A DNA stretch of 64,000 bases from Cryptomeria japonica (taxonomy: Eukaryota > Streptophyta > Pinopsida > Cupressales > Cupressaceae). A model generated the notes under the pieces. That model was not told where the DNA came from. It did no database searches and saw only the letters and a program-made list of their open reading frames with translations. The stretch is from NCBI RefSeq assembly GCF_030272615.1, contig NW_026729278.1:53200-117199 (forward strand), in the 5' to 3' direction. Within the stretch, counting starts at the first letter, position 1. Each line of letters opens with the position of its first letter. The position numbers and the translations under genes are program-made. This document shows, piece after piece, positions 36,090 through 49,691 of the stretch.

Positions 36090-36570
36090 GTCAAATGTCT
36101 ATTTATGTACAAGAGGGAAAATTTATTTATGAAATGAAAATTGATTGTTTTTGGATTTTAATTATTTTCCAACTTTTCGGGTTTTTAAGGTTATTTGACT
36201 TTTTTGTGCTTTTTACAGAACATTTTGCTATTAGGACATTTTGTGAATTATTTCAGGACATTTTTGAAATGTTTTTGTGATTATTTCACGATATTTTTCA
36301 AATGTTTTTGTGATTATTTCGGGACATTTTCTAATTTTTAAGGATTTTGTCTAGACTTCATTTGATTTTTACTGATTTTTTATAGAATTTTCTAAATTTT
36401 AAGGATTTTTTTAGGACTTTATTTGATTTTTACTGATTTTTAAGGAATTTATTTCATTTTTATTAATTATTTTAGGACTTTATTTGGTTTTTATTATTTT
36501 TTCAAGACTTTATTTGATTCTTACTGGCGTTTTTAGGACTTTATTTGACTTTTATTGACTTTTTCATGTC
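36090..36570. repeat. T-rich degenerate minisatellite
   Basis: The phrase TTTTAGGACTTTATTTGATTTTTACTGA and the related TTTTTGTGATTATTTCRGGACATTTT recur about ten times, with spacings of about 35-60 bp. Coding potential is absent. Confidence 0.8.
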
Positions 36571-39500
36571 AGGTTCACCAAAGCATATGAGTAGAGAATT
36601 AGACAAAGGAATAATAACATATAAAATTCAACAAAAAAGCATAAAATGTCATGAACATAATCCAAACACAATCAATAGAAGCAAAAAAAAGAAATGTCTA
36701 AAGCAAATGCAAATGAACATAGATCCCTTCCATTGTTCCTCCATTGTTCTTCTTTCTCCTCCAATTGAATGTATGTGGATCTCAATTACAAATCACAAGT
36801 ATGTTGGAAGCAAGTTGATGGCAAGAATGATAGAAAAATAAAGTGAATTTGATAGCATAAGGATACTCAAAACATTAAATGTAAATCATTGGGAAAATGA
36901 CTCAATTTATAGAGAAGAAACTCTCTGAATTGGCATGAGAAATTGAAAGAGGAAAATTGATTCAAAATTGCTAAATTGAATGACATAATTATGAATTTTA
37001 TTTTGTGACATATCCATGACAAGATATCACAAATTGAGAGAGCTTCATGCTTCTCAATTATCAAAAATTAGGGAGAAAAAAAGGCTTCATGATTTATAAC
37101 AAAATGGATAAATTATAGCTCATAATTTATGAAAAGATTAAGCACAAAAATAGCCTCATGATTTGAGCAAAAAGGGGAGTCAAATTAGTGGAGGAATAAT
37201 CCTTTTATTTTATTAATTTAGCCCATAAAAAAGGAAAATCAGCCAATTAAATTAGAAATTTAATGGTGACATATAATATAAGATAAATGAAATAAATTGA
37301 CATTTAACCTAAAAGGGAAAATGTTAGAAGGATTTAATGATTAAAGATTCACAAAACCCTAGGAGATAGAAAAGAGATTAATTAGGCCAAAATTACACCA
37401 AGATGGGATTAGTGTGATAAATGAATGAAGATAATGATCATGATCAAAGAGATAATTGATAATAGCCTAATAGTGATTGAGTTGAATTCATAGAGAACAA
37501 TAAAAAATTGACTGAAAGTGACAAAGAAGCTTGATTTGATAAATGATTATTGATAAAGGATCAATGATGAATTGAATAAGATTGACAAGGATTGATGATC
37601 GATTAAGATCAATGACAAATCGATCAAGATTGATAATGAAGATAGAATGTGATACAAATTGACTAAATTGACTAACAATTGATCGAAAGTGAATTGATAC
37701 TACAAATGACAATGATTCAAAACAAAACCTGAATCGACATCGATTAGGCTTAAAATGATGTCCACTTGATATGACAGGTTGATTTTGATCATGAAGCTAC
37801 AATTGAGATTGACATCAAGAAGATCTAATTGAAATTAGAGAAAATAGAATTGAATATGAAGAGAATGCAAAAGAATGACACAATGCCAACAAATTATAAA
37901 AATAAAATGTGAGACATAGATTAACTTTTAACAAATGTGAAAACCCTAGAAAAAGGTAACACATACATGGTAGAGTATGACACCACAAGGATTAACTATT
38001 TTAAGGTCTCTAGCAATCATGGCAATTTTGAATAGAAAAATATTATATAAATATATTTTTATTCTTACTCTTTTCCCTTGCAAAAAATGCAAATCCTACA
38101 TTTATAAATATGCGTGCCTGCATTTAACTAATAAAACCTTTAATACTTTGTGGTAAAAACATGCATAAATTTGTTATGACTTTTTAATAATTTAAAAAAA
38201 AAAAAACACACACATGTATATACATATATATGGACATAGTAATAATAACCATTTATATAGACCCCCTCCCAATAATACAATAGAATACAAAAGAAGATTG
38301 ACAATAATCTAATACCACTAGTTTTAAATGTGCATTTTACAATTGCTTTTTATATACTATAAAGAAAAGAAATCATTAAATTATTATATGTGGCTCAAGA
38401 GGCATTATTAAAAACTCATACTAAATCTATGATTGCTTTTGCCACACATCAATGTGTTTATTTTTGGCAATATACATATATATATGCATACATATGTTGG
38501 TTATATAGATTCATCCTTGTATAGATATAAAATTTAATCTCTTTTTATTTTATTATTTTTTGTATTATAGATTCATCCTATATAGATATAAAATGAATCC
38601 TTCGCCATAGATGAGTACCTCAAACCATTACAGTTTTCAAGTCATTATAATGCCTTTGCATTTCTTCATTCTTGCCAAACCACTGAATTTGATAGCAATA
38701 GAGAACTAAATATATCATCACACAAATTGGACTGAGCCTGTAAATATTCTACCCAACCCTTCCATCAACTATTGGAGAGAGAGTGAGATAATGAAATACA
38801 TCCATAGAATAACGCCATGCATTTGCATTCCCATGTTAACGCTAGCACTCATCGTAGAACCTATAGACCTAAATAGCCCTAGCTTAGTTTCATAACGAAC
38901 ATAATAGCTTATAACATAAATAATCTAAATTTCTGTATTTGTAAAGGAAAATTTAATAAAGAATGGTTTACTTTTCTTCGTATTTACTAAACACAATGAC
39001 TTTCTGGTGGGTAAAATTCTTAACCACTTTAGCAAGCATATCCATGCTCACCATCTACGAACAGACACAGTAAGAAGAAAGCAGAGGTAATAGATGATTA
39101 CAGCAGCTGAGAATTCATGTTTATCGCCCTATTCGTGGAAACTTTCTATTCATGTTTATCCGACATAAGCGATAAGAATGTCTGAGTAATTCTACATTTG
39201 GTTTTCTTTTAGTTTTTCCTAAGGTCAACCGTATCCTTGTAATCTCTGAGGAGGAAAAGTGAAAGCGGATAAAAAATGCAAACTTTTTATTCGGGTGTTC
39301 GATTTTCGCTTCATCATATATTGCAGAGACAGATCTGCAATTTGCTATGGAATTCTTCATGTTCTGCATGTGTCCCGAGTCCTCAGTTCAAGTTACATTT
39401 TTTAAATTATGTTATGGATTGGTTACATCTTTAAACGCACTTGATTGTTGCTTTTTGCTAGCCTAGTGCAGTTTTCTTCTTCCTCAAGATTTACTTAGAT

Positions 39501-39866
39501 CACTCTTCATAATCTTGGCTTCTATGCCATGTTTTCATCATCAAAATCTGCAATAATGTTTACTGAGTGTACCTCCAATAAAGGATTTGGGATTTTAAAG
39601 TGAAATTTGCATGAACAGAACAGACTAGAGAATGTGTCCAGCAAAGGGAGATATTTATTTTTTGAGAACAGGTCTAAAATTCCATTATAGGCATGGTTCA
39701 ATGTCTGATTTCTATCGTGGGTATGATTCCAACGTCATGGGTATGATTCAATATCTGATTTCTATCGTTGGTATGATTCCAGTGTCTAAATTCCATAGTG
39801 AATCTGCCTTCGTCTATATTGGTACGATATGAATTTGCTCTTTGATGGATATATACCTAGCTTCAG
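36571..39866. other. AT-rich stretch without a clear gene
   Basis: No gene family is visible. Between about 37440 and 37735 the words GATTGAT, ATCAATGA and TGATCGAT recur in a degenerate tandem pattern. Near 38197-38230 there is an A run, a short CA run and TATACATATATA. Near 39690-39787 a ~48-bp phrase (TTCAATxTCTGATTTCTATCGTxGGTATGATTCCA) is repeated once. Confidence 0.5.
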
Positions 39867-41137
39867 ACCTTTATATGGTTATTTTTCGCATATCTATCAC
39901 CCTTTAAAACAGAACGACACAGAGACAAATACAGTTAAACCATTTATCTATCCCTCAGAGTCTCCCGTATGATAGGTTTCTTTTAAAAGGTTTGACTTTG
40001 ATCTTGGTTTTCTTCTTTGTGAAGGTTGTAGGTAATTTCGATTGCGTGATTATATTTCATAAATCTTGCATTGCTTTATAGTTTATACTTACGGTGTTAG
40101 AAGTTTATTTGGAAGGTCGTATTTAATTTTTACATGCAAAAGTTAAACATTGTGCATACATAAGTGGTTGCATCTTACGGCATAGTCTCAAGACTGTTGT
40201 GTTACTTATTTCAAATATTAAGGAGTTCCATGAATTCTATGTGAATATTCATACATTACCTTTTTTTATATCTGTGTTCGATATAGTTTTGTCTATATTT
40301 TCTTTTATATTCTATCTTTAATGCCACCAGGAATTTACAACCAATTTAGTCAAAGAAAAAGAAATAGCACAAGATGAATTGGAAGATTTCAAGGTTAGTC
40401 TTGAGACTAAATGACTATTCCATTTACATTTTATTATTTATCTTTTCTTTTTATATCTTTAGTGCTATGGTTTTACATTTGATCTTTCCCTTACCATTTA
40501 CACTGATATGTTTAGTGTTGTGGCTTTGCACTTTGTTTCTTTATCTTATGGAGTGTCAATGGGTTTGATGTAGAATTTCCTCAAGCAGACAGTGATAGAA
40601 GAGAAAAAGAAGCAACGTAAAGTATTTGGCCATGACGTGATGATCTTTTTTTCTAGCATAGTTTTCTGCATTGAGTGTGCATGAATGAAAAAAAAAAATG
40701 ACGTAATTGTTAGCTGATTTCTCTCATGTATTATTTGCTAGCTGACAGCTTAAGTTTCTGGATTTGATCTTCAGTCAAAACATTTCATCAATTGTCATAA
40801 ATGCTTAGTTGTTTATGAAAGCACTAAAGTAGTAAATTACAAGTGTGCAGTTGTATCAGCCTTTGCTTCAAAGTTTGCTAATTCATATTAACTTGTGCTT
40901 TTCTATTTAAAAGCTAGTGGGGCTTCGGAAAAGGGAATCGAAGAAATAAGCCTAGAGACCAAAGATGCTTTTAAAAAAAATCAATTTTACAAATATTAGT
41001 TTGTTCAAACTTCAAACACCCCATATAGTTATAAAGTGAAGGTAAGCCATTGCATGGTGATTTTTACACGGGTTGTTTAGGTTGACTATGTTTACATCGT
41101 AGTACTTGGAATTTTTTTAATAGCTTTGTATTGTTTT

Positions 41138-41600
41138 TGTGAGATTTTGCCAAGATCAAGAGGCAATGGAAAGCAAAAATAAGAGAGAACAAAATAGATG
41201 ATAGGAATAAACTGTATTCTATCAAGATGAAAATACTGATCAACTGGATCATCAAGTGATACATACAATAAATATGAGCCTTCTTATATAGGCAAGACTA
41301 TATGGATATGTGAGCACACAAACATGAAATGTGGCTCAATAATAAACAAGGGTAGGTAGGAAATAGGTGTGGGTAGGTAGGAGAAACAATATAATATTCC
41401 ACATGAGGTGGATCACCCACTGAATGTGGAATGTAACAACAAGATAAGTCCACAAAAGGTGGAAATTCTCCTACACACACTATCCCAATGTGGCACAAAC
41501 ACCCAAGTGTCTCATACCAAAACTACTATGAAATGTATTTCCTAAGTAAACTTAAGTAAAGTGTAATAATATCCAAGATGAATAATTATTTACACCAACA
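41138..41600 (-). repeat. 3' LTR of element 3
   Basis: On the minus strand it runs from TGTTGGTGTAAATAATTATT to ...CTCACA. It is preceded by the polypurine tract at 41601-41609. Confidence 0.92.
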
Positions 41601-42799
41601 CCCCCCCTTAAGTGCAACTTAGGGGAATGCACTTAAGTCTATAATGCAACTAAGAAATGCAAGATGGGTCCCGACTACTAGGCCATGATAGGTACCCATG
41701 TTCAAATCCAAATGCAATCTCCCATAAACATAGAAAGAGAGAAAAACCCAATGGGAAAATACCCTCCCACAAAAGAGAGATGATGAAAGCACATAATGCT
41801 CTCAATGATGAATGAGAAGAACAAAATATGTCCCCCCCATAAGAGAGAAGAAGAGACCATGGAGCCCTCCCTCAATGTCGAATCTCCTACAAAGATGGTC
41901 CAATGATGTTGACCAAAATACCTTCCCATAAAGAAGAAAGAGAGCCTATGTTGCTCCAATAATGTCAAAGTGTGACAAAACCAGGTACCATATCGATGAT
42001 GATGAATCGCTCGCTGCAACATGATAAAGATCTAGCATGGAGACAACCTACTTTGAGCATCATCTGGATACTCCTAAATGGCAGAAATACCGGTACAATC
42101 AAAGTCTCATGAGAGCCATGCACAAATGTGTACAATCTAAGTCTCAACTGAAGTCATGCACCAAGTCTCACAAGATATTCCTAATCTACATGTACAAGAG
42201 GATTACATCAAATAGTCAACAATGACAAGATACAAAGAGGTGTGGCACTTTATGATAGTGCAAGGACAACATTGCTCATGCAAGAGCATACAACATGATA
42301 GTGCAAATCTAGAAACATGAAAATGATGCCACCAAGAAGCCCTGTAGAATCATGCAGAAAAAGATGCCTTTGATTGGGATGTGGCCAAGAGTTATAAAGG
42401 AGCAAATCAACCCCCCCTTGATGACCGGTTGGAAACACTGCAAGATAGGTGTGAAGTGATAAGAAAAAAAGTGTTCCCAATTTGACTTATTAAATGATGT
42501 TTGTGTTTTTAAAAGATTTTAAAAATCTAAATAAAAACAATTTATTAAAGCCCATAAAAAAAAACCTATTAAAAAATAAAGAAAAAAATTTAAAATGGCG
42601 ATATTCATTTAAAATAAAAAATTAAAAAAAACTTTATTAAAAACTTTAATTTTTTTATTATCAAACAAAACTTATTTTAAAAAAAAGAAAAAACAATTTT
42701 TTTATTTATTAAAAAAAATTTAAAAAAATAAAAGAAAATTAAAAATTTAAAGGTACACCCCCTCATGGGAAGGGGCCCTCATAGCCCTGCGGGGCCACT

Positions 42800-42995
42800 G
42801 CAGAGCCTGCGAGACCACCACAGGTACTCTGCAGTGACCGCAGAGCCTGCGGCCCACCGTAGGTACGCTATGGTAACCGCACAGCCTATGGTACCTGCAA
42901 TGATCGCAGAGCCTGCGATCCACCACAAGTACTCTACGGTAACCGCAAAGCCTATTGTACCTGCGGTGACGGCAGGGCCTGTAGACCGCAAGAGT
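42800..42995. repeat. GC-rich minisatellite inside element 3
   Basis: Five units begin GCAGAGCCTGCG or a variant (GCACAGCCTATG, GCAAAGCCTATT). Lengths alternate in the order 40, 39, 27, 39, 27 bp, so two unit types are interleaved. It sits between nearly pure A/T blocks (42480-42750 and 43020-43130). Confidence 0.88.
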
Positions 42996-43521
42996 GTGGG
43001 CCACAGTACTGTGGTGACCCCTCAAAAAAAAAAAATTCAATTTTTTTTTCTTTTTTTCGATTTCAATAAACACCCCCTTTTTTTTATAATTTTTCGAAAA
43101 AAAAAATAGAAAAAAATAAATAAATAAATTTAGACATGTACCTGCAAATCCGTATTGCAGGCCAAGAGGGGAGATTTTTTCAACTTGGGGTAACAAAGGC
43201 CAATTTCGACAAATTGATAGTCGATCTTGGGGTTTTTGTGCCTTCTGAGCACAATGACAATGGCAGATTTGGCCACAAATGCTCCAAAATTGCAGATCGA
43301 TGCCAGGACAAGTCACCACCCTCCACCTTGAAATGGCTCTAGATTTGGCCTCGAATGTCAGATTTCGACAAAATAAAAGGTGATTCTTAATTGTTCTAAC
43401 CTCCTGAATCCAATGGTAATCTTATATTTTACCCAACTAGATCCAATAAACACCTGCAATAGAAAGCTCCAAAATTCAAACCGCAAATTTCTCTCTATTG
43501 GCAAACCAAAGGCACTCCAAT

Positions 43522-43534
43522 GGCTCTGATACCA
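43522..43534 (-). other. Primer-binding site of element 3
   Basis: Plus-strand GGCTCTGATACCA is the reverse complement of TGGTATCAGAGCC. It fixes the element's orientation as minus. Confidence 0.88.
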
Positions 43535-43997
43535 TGTGATATTTTTGCAAGATCAAGAGGCAATGGAAAGCAAAAATAAGAGAGAACAAAATAGATGATA
43601 GGAATAAACTGTATTCTATCAAGATGAAAATACTGATCAACTGGATCATCAAGCGATACATACAATGAATATGAGCCTTCTTATATAGGCAAGGCTATAT
43701 GGATATGTGAGCACACAAACATGACATGTGGCTCAATAAGAAACAAGGGTAGGTAGGAAATAGGTGTGGGTAGGTAGGAGAAACAATATAATATTCCACA
43801 TGAGGTGGATCACCCACTGAATGTGGAATGTAACAACAAGATAAGTACACAAAAGGTGGAAATTATCCTACACATACTATCCCAATGTGGCATAAACACC
43901 CAAGTGTCTCATACCAAAACTACTATGAAATGCATTTCCTAGGTAAACTTAAGTAAAGTGTAATAATATCCAAGATGAATAATTATTTACACCAACA
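43535..43997 (-). repeat. 5' LTR of element 3
   Basis: It is the same length as the other LTR and lies directly beside the primer-binding site at 43522-43534. Confidence 0.92.
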
Positions 43998-44049
43998 ATT
44001 CTTGTAAAGTCATTTTATTAATAGATCTATAGATTTGCATAAAATCTAA

Positions 44050-47000
44050 ACAATTCCTAAGGGTCTTCAATAGTAGTAATTATGGAATCCTAAATATTGC
44101 ATTCTACATATCTATTGCTTTTGGTTAGCTACAAAGGAGCATGAGATACAAGAAACAAAACCATAGTGATATTTGTAAGTTGTACATCATACGAGTGCTA
44201 AGAATTCCAACATTACACCCCCTACAAAAAGATTCATTTTCACATGTAAAACTTGATGATTGAAAAAATAAATTGGTTATCAACCTTTTATATGTTATTT
44301 TTTTTCAATTCCACTTTTAACATGTTAAGGTTGGGTTTTGGTTTCACCATCATTCCCAGTTTCATGGACCTTAAGAGCATTATATGGTTGAGATGTCTTT
44401 CAAAATTATATCACATAAAAAATTATGTCTAAGGCCTATGTTGTGGCTATCAAGGCATGCCAAACCACCTAGGTGCAACCTTCCCAAAGAAAATTTGAGC
44501 ACTTTTATATTTATTAAGAAGGACAAGGTGAATGTGATTATAGAAGTTGGGGAATACCACCATTCGGATGGAAAAAAATAGTGAACGAAAAATCATTTAC
44601 CATTTTTCCTATAATGATAATTCCAAAATTGTCATTAGATGGTGAAGTTATATAACATATTATCCTAAGATAGATATCAAATCAACAATATATGACAAAT
44701 AAAACCATTAGTTGGAAAACAAAACTCCTTAATGTGTCCTAACTTTTTAATATATGATTACTCCAATTAAGCATAAAAGGACCTTCAAAATAAGGTTCCT
44801 AATGAATTTACTCCCTATTTTACTAGCTTATATTTTTAGTTCAAAAAAATTAAAAAAATCATCACAATTATCTATTTTCCTTTTGAGAAATTACACTTCA
44901 TCCTTGTAAAACATTTTTTGACATTCATATAGTCTACATGCATATCTTGCTTATTAAATATAAAATGATAGTCATCATTTAAGAAGGTATTCCCAATCAT
45001 ACATCTAATATGATAATCTAAGAATTCTTCTACTAATCTTTAGCAATTTTCTTGGGTGAAAAGCTCCCCAACCAGCCATACTTGAATATATACATCACAT
45101 TTGCAAGCCCACATGTTCAATAGTTCTCATTCCAACAAATGTCAAATTAGATTAAAATGTTGTTATATTGGATTAATCTATATTCATGGCATATGATCAT
45201 TACTTCAAATATATTGCCCAAAGTGGAAAAACAAAAAATATGTGCCTATTTATTTGTTCTCTATAAAAAAAATGAGGAAATCAGATTTTGATATCTATAT
45301 TTCTCATAAAAGTTCTCTATGGAAATATTCTATGTTACAATTTAATGCCATGTCAAAATAAGGGAAGCAAAATTTATGTTATTTTTTCTAAGAACGCGCA
45401 TGGTGTATAATATACAATTATCACCATGGTTTTGTTTCATGTAACTAATGTTCCTTTGTAGCAAAACAAAAGCATTGAATGTGTAGAATATAACATTTAG
45501 GATCCCACAATTACTACTAATGAAGACCCTTAAGAATTGTTTTAATTTCTTATTTGCACAACTTGATGGGAATATCTACAATATCTATCAATAAAAGAAC
45601 TATGGAGGAATAGTAAAAAATTGTTAAAAAATGAAATGCTCCAAATAACATAGAGAAATTAACCAACTAATGTAATGCCCACACATGAGAAAAATCTTAT
45701 CCCATTTTGATAGACTCAATTGGACATTCATTTTGTGCGATGGATATGATGGATTTGCTTGGATTCACATGATGCATAGATCTATTTTGGGTTTTATATG
45801 TGCTTCATTGATGATCATTTATAGATATTATATGCTTCATGACTTTGATATTATTGGTTATGTGCATACCTAGTTGTGATTCTATGTGATTCTGATGTTG
45901 AATGATGATTACTTTTCTATATGTATTTATGTCGTGTTTGATACATAGATGGATATATTTCATCAAATTTTTCTTTATTGTGTAATGAATATACTAACCC
46001 CTAGTTTTGATTTATGTATGATGTATTGCTCATTGTATGACTATTGTTTGATTGTATGTGTGGGGGAATCAATGTCAAATCACTCATTATGAGTGGGATG
46101 TGTCATTGCAAAATTCCTTCACTTATATGTTATGTGTATATATATACACATGTATCATTTTGTGGTTGTAAAGTTGCAGGTACTAAGGCATCCATTCCTC
46201 CTAGGAAACTAAGTGCGAGCTCCCTTGGGTTGATAGGTGCGAGAGTGCCTCTTTCCAATGGTAATATGTGGTTGGAGATGTCATTAGCTCCTACTCACAC
46301 ACTAGGACTATTTGGTCGCTAGTATTGTCATTTCACCATTTTATCATGTCGTCTTGATATGTGAGTATGTTGTATGGTGAGTTGTGCATTCGATTATATT
46401 CCTTTGGATTCCCTTAATAATGGTTATTTTAAATTATTTAATAATGTTTACTTCAATTTATTTAAGAATGCTATTTTTATTTACTAAGTTGACATTTGAT
46501 ATTTTAATAATCCTTGATTATTTTGTTATTTGCGCTTTGAGTTTAATTTAGGGTTGTTATGAATGATTATGACTTTGTGATTTTTGAGTTGTGGTGATTA
46601 TTAATTATTTAAATTATTTTTCCTCAAATATTTATTTGGTTGTGGTGATAATCAACCTATTCTGAATAATAAAATTTATAAGGGTGAATAGTAAAACAAT
46701 TTCCCTTTTAAACTTATTTTGTTTTTATTTACTTTTTCTTTATATTAAATCTTTATATTTGCTTTATATTATTATTTAATTTTTATATGTTCTGTTACAA
46801 TTCTAATTCAAAATAATTAATGTTGGTGTTCTATGATTTTACATTTTAACTTCCATGAAATGAAAGTTGGGAAAAAAAAAAAATAAAGTAATGTGAGCGA
46901 TAAAATAATATGACTTGAGGAATATTTTATTAATAAAAAATAGGTCATTCTTCTCTATATTGGGATTTATAGAACTTGGACATTGGAGATTGGTAATTTT

Positions 47001-47429
47001 GGAGTAGTGGCAGATTGAAGTGTTGGATAGATTGTAGCTTGTATTTCGAAATTGGTGCTGCTCCAGATTTTCCTCACCATTTTCACAAGAAGAGGTGGGA
47101 TTGTTTTCCCCTTCCTTTCCATGCTTAAGTTAAATTTTTAAAGAAATCTTTGTTCCTTTCTCTGTCTTTGTCTTCAAATCTGAAGGTAGGCTATAATTTC
47201 ATTATTGTGGGGGAAATATATTGCAGTTAAACTTGCTTGAATCATAGGTTTTCTATTTAGGATTAATGGAAAGAAATTTGGGAATTTGGGGGTTTTATTA
47301 TTTGTAAATATAAATTATTGTTAGTTGTGTTTGAATGGTGAAATGCAATTGTGTATTGTTTGGCCCTTAAATTCAAATTTATTTGTTATTATAGTTATAA
47401 AAAAATTGTTGCCCTTTTTAATTTAATAG
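44050..47429. other. AT-rich stretch without a recognisable gene
   Basis: I see no gene family and no paired LTRs. The segment 45685-46322 gives short plus-strand frames without motifs. It may be old decayed retroelement sequence. Confidence 0.5.
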
Positions 47430-47477
47430 GGTAAATAAACCTGTATGCACCCAGGTAAATAAACCTTTATGCACCCC
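47430..47477. repeat. 24-bp direct duplication
   Basis: Two adjacent 24-bp units begin GGTAAATAAACCT and end ATGCACCC(A/C). They differ at two positions. Confidence 0.9.
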
Positions 47478-47570
47478 TATCATGAGTGTAATGATCTACA
47501 ACTTTTTTTTCCATTTGTTTAGTAATTTATTTCTTTTTTTCTACTAGTTGTTTGTATTTCTTTTTAAGAC

Positions 47571-47775
47571 CATGAAATGGGTTGGGCATCTCCCCACACT
47601 CCCCATGTCATGGAGTGGTGCAAGCATCACCCACGACATGGATTGGTGTGATAGCACCACTCCCATGTCATTGGGGGTGCAGGCAGGTCCCACAAAATGG
47701 GATGGTGCATAAGAACCATACCCATGTTGTGGGGAGGTTCCTTGCACCACCCACGTCATGGGGTGGTGTTGTAAG
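47571..47775. repeat. Minisatellite with CCCA(C/T)GxCATGGxGTGGTG core
   Basis: About four to five degenerate units of roughly 45 bp carry a CACCAC...CATGG...GTGGTGC core. Each core is an imperfect inverted repeat (CACCACCCA against TGGGGTGGTG). Open frames on both strands are by-products of the periodicity. Confidence 0.8.
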
Positions 47776-47883
47776 TATCGTTAAACAAAAAAACAAAAAT
47801 GTCTACAACAATTTGTGTTATGTGGCAAATTCATTCTTCTATATGTAGATTTATATTTAAATAATTTTAACCTGCAACAAAAT

Positions 47884-48084
<201 letters not shown>

Positions 48085-48160
48085 ATAAAGTCCAACAGTA
48101 TGTAATTTGGTATATTGAGATAATTCAACTTGCAACATTATTTCGTTATAGAGCACACCT

Positions 48161-48526
48161 GCAATATACATACATATATATATATATACATATAAATACA
48201 GACATATATATATATATATACACATATGTATATATATATACATGTATATATATACATATACGTATGTACATATATGTACATATATATGTATATATATGTA
48301 TGTACATATATGTATATATGTGTATACATATAGGTACAGTATACAACTCAGATCTCCAATAGGTTCTTTATTAGCCTGCCCTCTCTATGTATATATACAC
48401 ATGTATATATACATATATAGATATATCTATATATACATATGTATATATATATATATGTCCATAAATATATACATATATATATATGTATATATATTCATAT
48501 ATATATATATATACATATGTATATAC

Positions 48527-48597
<71 letters not shown>
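48161..48597. repeat. Compound TA/TACA/TATG microsatellite
   Basis: Alternating blocks of TATA, TACATA and TATGTA are broken by a short unique piece at about 48335-48385. The long Tyr/Ile reading frames in it are not genes. Confidence 0.95.
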
Positions 48598-48599
<2 letters not shown>

Positions 48600-49686
48600 T
48601 TAATAATTATGCTTGCAACGATTCTATTATCTTCCTTGGTGATAAATAGGAAAACTCACCCAGACCTCAACTAAGTTATCTCCCAGCATTGAAACATAGT
48701 ATAAATTAGTTTTAGTTTACTGTATCAAAGAGATAAAATTTTCTGGATGGAAATAATGAGCTCTTCTACCCTAATTTGATGGCTACATAGTGAAGCCATA
48801 GTAAAAATATGTACAATTCTTAGACTGTAATGTAAAGTAATTAGTTTTCTCTTGAATTTGCTAAATACGTATATTATAGCATACATATATATAAGTATTT
48901 ATCTTTGATTGATTGTCTAAAATTAAATCGATTTAGCTAGGTGTTTGAATTCTCATTGTATGAGTCAAGCAGAGCCTAGCCCGTGAGTTACAACATGGGC
49001 TGAGAGCCATGTAATCATTGTCTCATATTACTCTTATTGCTTTTCATTTGTAAATGTCATTTTATGTTATGCGTCATGTTATGTTTGATACTAAGGGCCA
49101 TGTTACTATTGTTGCAATTCTGTTTGGTTAAACTTTCATTTTGTTCTTTTATTGGTTCAAGGATTGTGGTCTTTATGTGCCCTCACGATGGTTCATGCCA
49201 TGAGGATGAATTTTTCTTACTTCCACTTATTGGATAACAAGTGTGGAGATCTTGTTGGGTTGTTTTCTTTAGTTTTAGTAGTCTTATAATTTGGTTTTTG
49301 CACTCTTTAGTCAAGAGGCTTGCTTTATTTCTATGTTAATGTTGAAAATTTCTTGAGTATGCATCTATGCATGGTTATGTTATGGAGTGATATTTATTTC
49401 AAATTTTCTTATCTTTTTGTAGACCCTCTTGTATTGATGTTTATGGGTCGATGTCAATGGAGTGGGCTTCTTTAAGTTGCCCGGGGTCATGAGAGATGGG
49501 CTATCATAAGGTTCCTTGTAAGGATGCAGAAAGTCTAGACCTCTTGGGCGTGAGGGAGTTTTCCATACTGTAATCAAGTGATAACTAAATAATGAATGGG
49601 TATGGGTAGTTAAATAATCTAGAAAGATAATAATTTACCAGTTGCTCATGACTCAGTCCTAAGGAGGGTGTTTTATGCTAAGCATG
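48598..49686. other. Gene-free flank of element 4
   Basis: No gene or repeat is recognisable. The sequence interrupted by element 4 resumes after 56070. Confidence 0.5.
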
Positions 49687-49691
49687 AGAAG
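49687..49691. repeat. Left target-site duplication of element 4
   Basis: AGAAG is repeated at 56066-56070. Five bp is the usual length for LTR elements. Confidence 0.75.

Larger units (their letters stand above)
41138..43997 (-). mobile_element. Non-autonomous Copia-type LTR retrotransposon (element 3, minus strand)
   Basis: Two 463-bp LTRs (41138-41600 and 43535-43997) differ at roughly 14 positions, about 97% identity by eye, so this is the youngest LTR insertion here. Next to the right LTR is GGCTCTGATACCA, which on the minus strand is the TGGTATCAGAGCC primer-binding site. Next to the left LTR is CCCCCCCTT, the polypurine tract read on the minus strand. The 1.9-kb interior has no recognisable protein. 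I found no matching 5-bp target duplication (left flank gtttt, right flank attct). It lies inside the last intron of the HIT4-like locus, 12 bp before the presumed last exon. Confidence 0.92.
39867..44049 (+). pseudogene. HIT4-like (HEAT INTOLERANT 4 family) pseudogene, C-terminal exons
   Basis: Five exon-like blocks in order match the C-terminal half of HIT4-type proteins, plant nuclear factors linked to heat tolerance and heterochromatin release. Block 1 (39867-40024) reads YFSHIYHPLKQNDTETNTVK then PFIYPSESPV, with two stops and a shifted RFDFDL. Block 2 (40331-40393) reads EFTTNLVKEKEIAQDELEDF-K, 21 intact codons between AG and GT. Block 3 (40574-40621) is NFLKQTVIEEKKKQRK. Block 4 (40914-41041) includes IEEISLETKDAFKK, QFYKY, a TAG (40997) and FVQTSNTPYSYKVK before GTAAGCC; family members have IEE-x-S-x-ET-x-x-AF and FYKFYPVQTPDTP here. 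It also seems to have a one-base frameshift near 40930. Block 5 (44010-44049) resembles the terminal S-P-F-I-N-R motif with a small deletion. A minus-strand LTR element sits between blocks 4 and 5. N-terminal exons were not found. Block 5 is the weakest call. Confidence 0.72.

Noticed and set aside
42747-43319. 190-codon minus-strand open frame
   Set aside because: It spans a lysine/phenylalanine homopolymer tract and the GC-rich minisatellite, so it follows from low complexity and not from a gene.
41133-44002. Target-site duplication for element 3
   Set aside because: The flanking bases gtttt and attct do not match, so no duplication can be claimed despite well-preserved LTRs.
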